Shown here piece by piece: positions 59,261-63,461 of a DNA stretch of 63,461 bases. The notes beneath the pieces were generated by a model that searched no databases, was not told the origin of the DNA, and saw nothing but the letters and a program-made list of their open reading frames with translations. A program made the translations under genes and the position numbers. Numbering within the stretch: the stretch's first letter is position 1; every line of letters begins with the position of its first letter. The DNA is from Candidatus Nitrosopumilus sp. (GTDB taxonomy: Archaea > Thermoproteota > Nitrososphaeria > Nitrososphaerales > Nitrosopumilaceae), in assembly GCA_003702495.1 (NCBI GenBank), contig REGH01000003.1:1-63461 (forward strand), in the 5' to 3' direction.

Positions 59261-59865
59261 TAGTTCACCAAATCCAAGTTGGAAACATGCAAAATTTTTC
59301 TTACATTGTTGTTGATGACGATACAAACGAATCTATCATAATTGATCCATCTTGGGATCTAATTGAGTTAGAGATGGTGATCAAAGAAAAAAATCTAAAC
59401 ATAAAATACATTGTAAATACACATCATCACTTTGATCACACTATTGGCAATGAAGCAATGGCTGAATCCACCAAAGCTCCAATCGTTCAACATGAAAATT
59501 CTGAATTAAAACATGACATTACAGTCAAAGATGGAGATATTATAGAATTTGGAAATTCAAAATTAAAAGTACTCCACACCCCTGGTCATTCTAAAGATAG
59601 TATTTGTTTGATAGGTGATGGAAAAATTTTCTCAGGTGATACTTTGTTTGTTGGAAATTGTGGTCGTATTGATTTGCCTGGTGGTAGTGCCAAAGAACTC
59701 TATCATAGCCTATTTGATGTTCTTTACTCCTTAGATGATAATTTAGTTCTCTACTGTGGCCACAACTATGGCCACAAAGAGACCTCAACAATTGGACAAG
59801 AAAAAATCACAAATATGGTGATGCAAAAGAGAACTGAGCAACAATTTCTTGATATGATGGGTTAG
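59257..59865 (+). CDS. Metallo-beta-lactamase fold hydrolase (glyoxalase II-like)
   Basis: A 202-residue MBL-fold enzyme. THHHFDHTIGN is the H-x-H-x-D-H metal motif; further ligands are in HTPGHSKDS, FSGDTLF and the late YCGHNYGH. It resembles the short glyoxalase II/YcbL group that hydrolyses thioesters such as hydroxyacyl-thiols. It lacks the C-terminal glutathione domain, as expected for an organism without glutathione. It is translationally coupled to nnrE. Confidence 0.9.
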   Translation: MIVHQIQVGNMQNFSYIVVDDDTNESIIIDPSWDLIELEMVIKEKNLNIKYIVNTHHHFDHTIGNEAMAESTKAPIVQHENSELKHDITVKDGDIIEFGNSKLKVLHTPGHSKDSICLIGDGKIFSGDTLFVGNCGRIDLPGGSAKELYHSLFDVLYSLDDNLVLYCGHNYGHKETSTIGQEKITNMVMQKRTEQQFLDMMG

Positions 59866-59869
59866 TGAT

Positions 59870-60931
59870 TTGTTGGAAGATTTTGAATTATATGGAAATA
59901 TTGAACTTGCTCAAAATTTCATTGATTCTACAAAATCTGGTAGGTTCCTTTTCTCATTTGTAATATCTTATACTGAAACCTCTGAAATTCCTGGAATAAC
60001 TTTTGCAGGTGCTGATAAGGACTCAATTCAGTTTACCCCTCCAGCTGATGCTGAATACCTACATTACGGATATTGTAAAACTATTGATAAAATTCCAATG
60101 ACTCCTGATGGAAAACCAACTCCTGGGCTGTTAACTAAAACTGCTCTTGAATCTGCAAGTATTCCTCATTTAACAATTAATGCTGGAAGTAAAATCCATC
60201 CTCAATTACCTTTCATTGAATCTGGTTTACCTTTTGGAAAAAATATTTCAATTCAAGATGCGATGACTGATACAATAGTATCCCGTGCAGTTGAATATGG
60301 ACAAATTCTTGGAAGAAGTTTGGCATCATTAACTGACTGTTTGATGATTGGTGAATGCATTCCTGGTGGAACAACCACTGCATTAGCTTTGCTAAAAGCA
60401 TTAGATTATGATGCAAAAGTTAGCTCCAGCATTCCAGATAATCCTGTCGAATTAAAAAACCAAATCGTGACATCTGCACTTGAGAGGATTGATTCAGAAC
60501 ATCCTTACAGCATCGTAGCAAAAATTGGTGATCCGATGATTCCTTTTGTTGCTGGAATGCTAAGTTCTGCTTCGAGTATATCTAAAGTAATGTTGGCCGG
60601 TGGAACGCAAATGGCTGCAGTTTTGGCTTTTGCATCAAAAATTGGATTTAATGAAGAAAATACTGCAATTGGAACTACGTCTTATATTACAAATGATAAA
60701 ACTGCAAACTTCAAAGAACTCGTTCATGAAATTGCAGATATTCCAATTATTTCAGTAGATCCAGGCATGAAAAACTCCAAATTCTCTGGTCTAAAGGCAT
60801 TTTCTGAAGGATTTGCAAAGGAAGGTGTTGGAGCTGGTGGCAGTATTGTTTCCTCAATGCTAAAAACTGGTAATAGATCTGAAACCTTTTTGAGTTTAGC
60901 TGAAAAAGAATATCAAAGATTGTTTACTTGA
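59870..60931 (+). CDS. UPF0284/CobT-like phosphoribosyltransferase
   Basis: A 353-residue archaeal CobT-like protein (UPF0284). Relatives activate a lower-ligand base with nicotinate mononucleotide in cobalamin assembly. HLTINAGSKIHPQLPF, GKNISIQDAM, GECIPGGTTTALALLKAL and MLAGGTQMAAVLAFA are the conserved blocks. The start is TTG at 59870 or 59873. Thaumarchaeota make cobalamin, which agrees, but archaeal activity on dimethylbenzimidazole is not shown by sequence. It is coupled to nnrE and the MBL hydrolase; the 3' end overlaps glmS by eight bases. Confidence 0.85.
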   Translation: MLEDFELYGNIELAQNFIDSTKSGRFLFSFVISYTETSEIPGITFAGADKDSIQFTPPADAEYLHYGYCKTIDKIPMTPDGKPTPGLLTKTALESASIPHLTINAGSKIHPQLPFIESGLPFGKNISIQDAMTDTIVSRAVEYGQILGRSLASLTDCLMIGECIPGGTTTALALLKALDYDAKVSSSIPDNPVELKNQIVTSALERIDSEHPYSIVAKIGDPMIPFVAGMLSSASSISKVMLAGGTQMAAVLAFASKIGFNEENTAIGTTSYITNDKTANFKELVHEIADIPIISVDPGMKNSKFSGLKAFSEGFAKEGVGAGGSIVSSMLKTGNRSETFLSLAEKEYQRLFT

Positions 60932-62684
60932 CTGTAACTGATTTTGCAAGATTTCTTGGATAGTCAGGATCTGCATCTTTTTCAAGTGCTGCATAATATG
61001 ATAGTAATTGAATTGGAATTATTTCTGAAATTGGATATAATATCTCATTAATTTTTGGCATTTCAATCCAATGATCATAAACATCACTTTTGATATCTGA
61101 TACTCCAATAATTTTTGCACCACGAGCTTTAATCTCTCTTGCACTAGTTAGAGTATCTGAATATGTTGAATCATTTGGATTCAGAATTATCACATATACT
61201 TTCTCATCCATTAATGCAAGAGGTCCATGTTTTAGCTCTCCTCCTGCAATTCCTTCTGCATGAATGTATGTTAATTCCTTAAGTTTTAGTGCTGATTCTG
61301 TTGCAATTGGAAAATTTATTCCACGTCCTAGAATGTAAATGTCTGAAACTTCTTTCAATTCTCTGGCAATTTCTTGAATATTAGTTGGGTTGTCTAATGT
61401 TTTTGAAATGGATTTTGAAAATTCTTCAAAATTGATTGTTATGTCGTTATTACTTAATTTCTGTACGATCTTGTATAATATTACAAGTTGTGATGTGAAG
61501 CTTTTTGTTGCAGCTACTCCAATTTCTGGACCACAATTCAAACCAATTACAACATTTGCTTCTCTTGCAAGTGAAGATGTTAAGAGATTAACAATTGCAA
61601 TAATTTTACAATTTGCATTTTTTGCAATTTTTACTGCTTCTAAAACATCAGCACTTTCTCCACTTTGAGACATTGCAATTAGAATTGAATTCTCTTCAAT
61701 AGCATTTGGAGCAAACTGAATTTCACTAGATATGATTGGCTCAGCCTTGATTTTCACATATTTTGACAAAATTTGTTTTGCAATTAGTGCTGAATTGTAA
61801 CTTGTTCCACTTCCTGTAATGTAGATATTTTTGGCATGTCTGATGTACTCAGTTGCTCTTTCAATTTCACTAGCTGTTTTTTCTCCTGCTTTCAAAATTG
61901 TCTCAGGTTGTTCGTAAATTTCTTTTAATGTAAAATGTGCATAATCTCCTTTGTATGCATCTCCGAATTCTTTTGAAACTTTGGTAATTGCATATCCAAT
62001 ATGCTCTCCATTAAAATCTAAAATTTGGAATTTATTTTTGTCTAGTATTACAAAAGTCCCATTTTCCATGTAAATTGCATTATCAGTAAACTCAATAAAT
62101 CCTAAAACATCACTTGACAAAAAGAAATCATTTTTTCCAATTCCAATAATTAATGGTTCATGGAATCTTGCAGCTGCTAATTGCCCGTCTTCAAACATTG
62201 CAACAAATGCATAATGTCCTTTTAGTTGAGAGGTTGCTTTCAGAATTGTTTCTTTAACATCTTTTGTTTGCTCATAATTTTTCTGTAGTAAATTTGCAAT
62301 TATTTCACTATCTGTTTCACTTTGGAAACTATATCCATCATTTTCTAATTCCTTTTTCAACTCTTCAAAATTCTCTATTATTCCATTATGCACAATTGCA
62401 ATTTTTCCTGAGTTACTAGGATGTGGATGAGCATTTACATCTGTTACCTTTCCATGAGTTGCCCATCTAGTATGACCTATTCCAACTCTTCCAGGTAGTG
62501 TTTCTAATTGTATTTTTGAATTCACTTCCTGCACTTTTCCAGTTCCTTTTTTCAATCCGATTTGATTCTCTGATTCTGTTGCAACTCCGACACTATCGTA
62601 CCCTCTATACTCCATTCTCTTCAACCCCTTGACGATTATTGGGGCTGCATCTTCTTTTCCGTAGTAGCCGATAATTGAACACAT
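60924..62684 (-). CDS. glmS: Glutamine-fructose-6-phosphate aminotransferase
   Basis: A 586-residue two-domain enzyme making glucosamine-6-phosphate. The N-terminal glutaminase domain starts with the nucleophile Cys2 (MCSIIGYYG), and VGIGHTRWATHG and VHNGIIEN follow. The C-terminal pair of SIS domains has ITGSGTSYNSA, AMSQSGESADVLEA and HAEGIAGGELKHGPLAL with the final DPDYPRNLAKSVTVK. It supplies UDP-GlcNAc for glycoproteins. It has its own promoter in the 53-bp gap before rps4. Confidence 0.96.
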   Translation of the reverse strand: MCSIIGYYGKEDAAPIIVKGLKRMEYRGYDSVGVATESENQIGLKKGTGKVQEVNSKIQLETLPGRVGIGHTRWATHGKVTDVNAHPHPSNSGKIAIVHNGIIENFEELKKELENDGYSFQSETDSEIIANLLQKNYEQTKDVKETILKATSQLKGHYAFVAMFEDGQLAAARFHEPLIIGIGKNDFFLSSDVLGFIEFTDNAIYMENGTFVILDKNKFQILDFNGEHIGYAITKVSKEFGDAYKGDYAHFTLKEIYEQPETILKAGEKTASEIERATEYIRHAKNIYITGSGTSYNSALIAKQILSKYVKIKAEPIISSEIQFAPNAIEENSILIAMSQSGESADVLEAVKIAKNANCKIIAIVNLLTSSLAREANVVIGLNCGPEIGVAATKSFTSQLVILYKIVQKLSNNDITINFEEFSKSISKTLDNPTNIQEIARELKEVSDIYILGRGINFPIATESALKLKELTYIHAEGIAGGELKHGPLALMDEKVYVIILNPNDSTYSDTLTSAREIKARGAKIIGVSDIKSDVYDHWIEMPKINEILYPISEIIPIQLLSYYAALEKDADPDYPRNLAKSVTVK

Positions 62685-62737
62685 AACTATTCTACCTGAT
62701 AATTGGGGGTTATTTACTGATAAGCCTAATTATTCTA

Positions 62738-63385
62738 TCATTCTGTTGAAGAACTTTCATCTTTTGTTTCTTCAGCAGGAGCCTCGACTTTCTCTTCAGC
62801 AGGAGCCTCGACTTTCTCTTCAGCAGGAGCCTCGACTTTCTCTTCAGCAGTATCTTCTGTTATTGACTCAGGAGTTTCTGTTTTTGTCTTTTCTAGCATT
62901 GCTGGAATTTTTGATTCTGGTGCAAAATGTACACTGTCTTCTTCTTCAACTGTCACTGTGTATGATGGGATGTCTACTTTTCTTTCCCCAATCATTATGT
63001 GACCATGAATTACTGCTTGTCTTGCTTGATATGGTGTTTTGAATCCTAATTTCTTTGTAACAATAGTTTGTAATCTTCTTGAAAGTAAATCATGTGCAGT
63101 CAAGTTAAGTACATCGTCTAATGTTGAATCAGAACTAACTAACCCAATTCTTGCTAATGATTTCATTAAGATTGGTTCTTTTTCTGCTCTTACCTCTTGT
63201 CTTAAAGAAAGTAATGATCTAGCTTGTTGTCTTACTCTAGATAATTCCGTATGGGCTTTCCATAATTCCCTTTTTGTTCTTAATCCAAATGTTCCGAGAG
63301 TTTTCAACTCTTCCATTTTTAATTCATAATTAAGAGGTCTCTTTGGTTTTCTCCAAACTCTACGTGGATATTTTGGGTCTCCCAT
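62738..63385 (-). CDS. rps4: Small-subunit ribosomal protein S4 (uS4) with acidic repeat tail
   Basis: A 215-residue archaeal uS4. MGDPKYPRRVWRKPKRP, KTPYQARQAVIHGHIMIGERKVDIPSYTV (the S4 RNA-binding domain) and the helical N-terminal region are standard. After residue ~165 an added tail carries three exact copies of the eight-residue unit EEKVEAPA and ends DESSSTE. Canonical archaeal S4 stops near residue 170. The tail is acidic and probably disordered. The gene directly follows the partial Ala-rich gene (nine bases). Confidence 0.96.
   Translation of the reverse strand: MGDPKYPRRVWRKPKRPLNYELKMEELKTLGTFGLRTKRELWKAHTELSRVRQQARSLLSLRQEVRAEKEPILMKSLARIGLVSSDSTLDDVLNLTAHDLLSRRLQTIVTKKLGFKTPYQARQAVIHGHIMIGERKVDIPSYTVTVEEEDSVHFAPESKIPAMLEKTKTETPESITEDTAEEKVEAPAEEKVEAPAEEKVEAPAEETKDESSSTE
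62771..62842. repeat. 24-bp tandem repeat, three perfect copies, in the rps4 tail
   Basis: Units at 62771-62794, 62795-62818 and 62819-62842 are identical, followed by eight bases of a fourth. The reading frame is kept (8 codons per unit), so copy number can vary without breaking S4. Confidence 0.95.
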
Positions 63386-63394
63386 TCAAAACAC

Positions 63395-63461
63395 CTATTC
63401 TTTTTTCTCCTCTGCAGCTGGTGCTGCTTCTGCAGCTGGTGCTGCAGCTGTTGGTGCTGCA
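63395..63461 (-). CDS. C-terminal tail of the gene upstream of rps4, probably ribosomal protein S13 (partial)
   Basis: Only the last 21 complete codons are in the window: an Ala/Pro-rich tail with AAP repeats ending AAEEKKE and a TAG stop. In archaea rps13 normally precedes rps4, and Lys-rich disordered tails occur on S13 here as on S4, so uS13 is the best guess. The visible part alone does not prove it. Confidence 0.5.
   Translation of the reverse strand, partial: AAPTAAAPAAEAAPAAEEKKE

Noticed and set aside
1-63461. CRISPR arrays, transposases, integrases, prophage or toxin-antitoxin genes
   Set aside because: No regularly spaced repeats, IS-like ends or recognisable mobile-element proteins were seen; gene order and composition look uniform.

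Overview
The window looks like part of the chromosome of a marine ammonia-oxidising archaeon (Nitrososphaerota/Thaumarchaeota, Nitrosopumilus-like). The evidence is AT-rich DNA; archaeal information-processing genes (Alba, RfcL, RpoN, Rli1, Trm5, archaeal S2/S4, GluRS, translin, leucyl aminopeptidase); the acyl-CoA carboxylase of the 3-hydroxypropionate/4-hydroxybutyrate carbon-fixation cycle; an 11-subunit complex I lacking NuoEFG; an archaeal mevalonate pathway through isopentenyl phosphate; and a lone 5S rRNA gene. Start codons were often set by a TATA box about 25 nt upstream of the first codon, because most transcripts here appear leaderless. No prophage, insertion sequence or CRISPR array was seen: this is compact, vertically inherited core genome.

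Layout. 1-4.0 kb: partial nucleotidylyltransferase-like gene, ferredoxin-NADP reductase-like flavoprotein, tRNA-Ala, HEAT protein, Alba, an isocitrate lyase/PEP mutase family lyase and a PadR repressor with a tandem palindromic operator. 4.1-9.2 kb: succinate dehydrogenase (sdhACDB), a MIP18/SufT-like Fe-S assembly protein and argH, the last two transcribed divergently from one central TATA box. 9.2-16 kb: tRNA-Lys, tRNA-Asp, a glutamyl-tRNA reductase homologue without the expected catalytic cysteine, a second ferredoxin-NADP reductase paralogue, an IMPase/FBPase, an unknown gene coupled to rfcL, and a Cys-rich protein. 16.1-19.7 kb: acetyl/propionyl-CoA carboxylase (three genes). 20.3-30.7 kb: nuoABCDHIJKMLN.

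30.7-41.8 kb: a prenyl diphosphate synthase, tRNA-Glu with an intron in its T-loop, a CADD-like protein (candidate self-sacrificing p-aminobenzoate synthase), tRNA-Met, a candidate box C/D sRNA, pyrE divergent from a LarA-like gene, an S2P protease, RimI, trm5-rli1, 5S rRNA, a 42-residue zinc-finger microprotein, pepA, and a zinc-ribbon protein made of two copies with a 112-bp perfect DNA repeat. 41.9-45.2 kb: non-oxidative pentose phosphate operon in which the transketolase N-terminal subunit is fused to ribulose-phosphate 3-epimerase. 45.2-50 kb: RGTG-repeat protein, CorA, a 26-residue membrane peptide, tRNA-His and assorted small genes. 50-57.8 kb (minus strand): one long operon rpoN-eno-rps2-mvk-ipk-idi-idsA-gltX-fah joining transcription/translation to isoprenoid lipid synthesis. 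57.8-63.5 kb: tRNA-Leu, translin, nnrE-MBL-cobT-like operon, glmS and the rps4 end of a ribosomal protein cluster.

Together the genes cover inorganic carbon entry (carboxylase), respiratory and reverse electron flow (complex I, SDH, FNR-like proteins), sugar-phosphate conversion (FBPase, transketolase/epimerase/transaldolase, enolase, GlmS) and membrane lipid precursors. The points most worth a second look are loss of a catalytic cysteine in both HemA and Idi homologues, the transketolase-epimerase fusion, the CADD-like gene, unusual T-arms in several tRNAs, symmetric single-TATA divergent promoters, the box C/D sRNA candidate and three microproteins.
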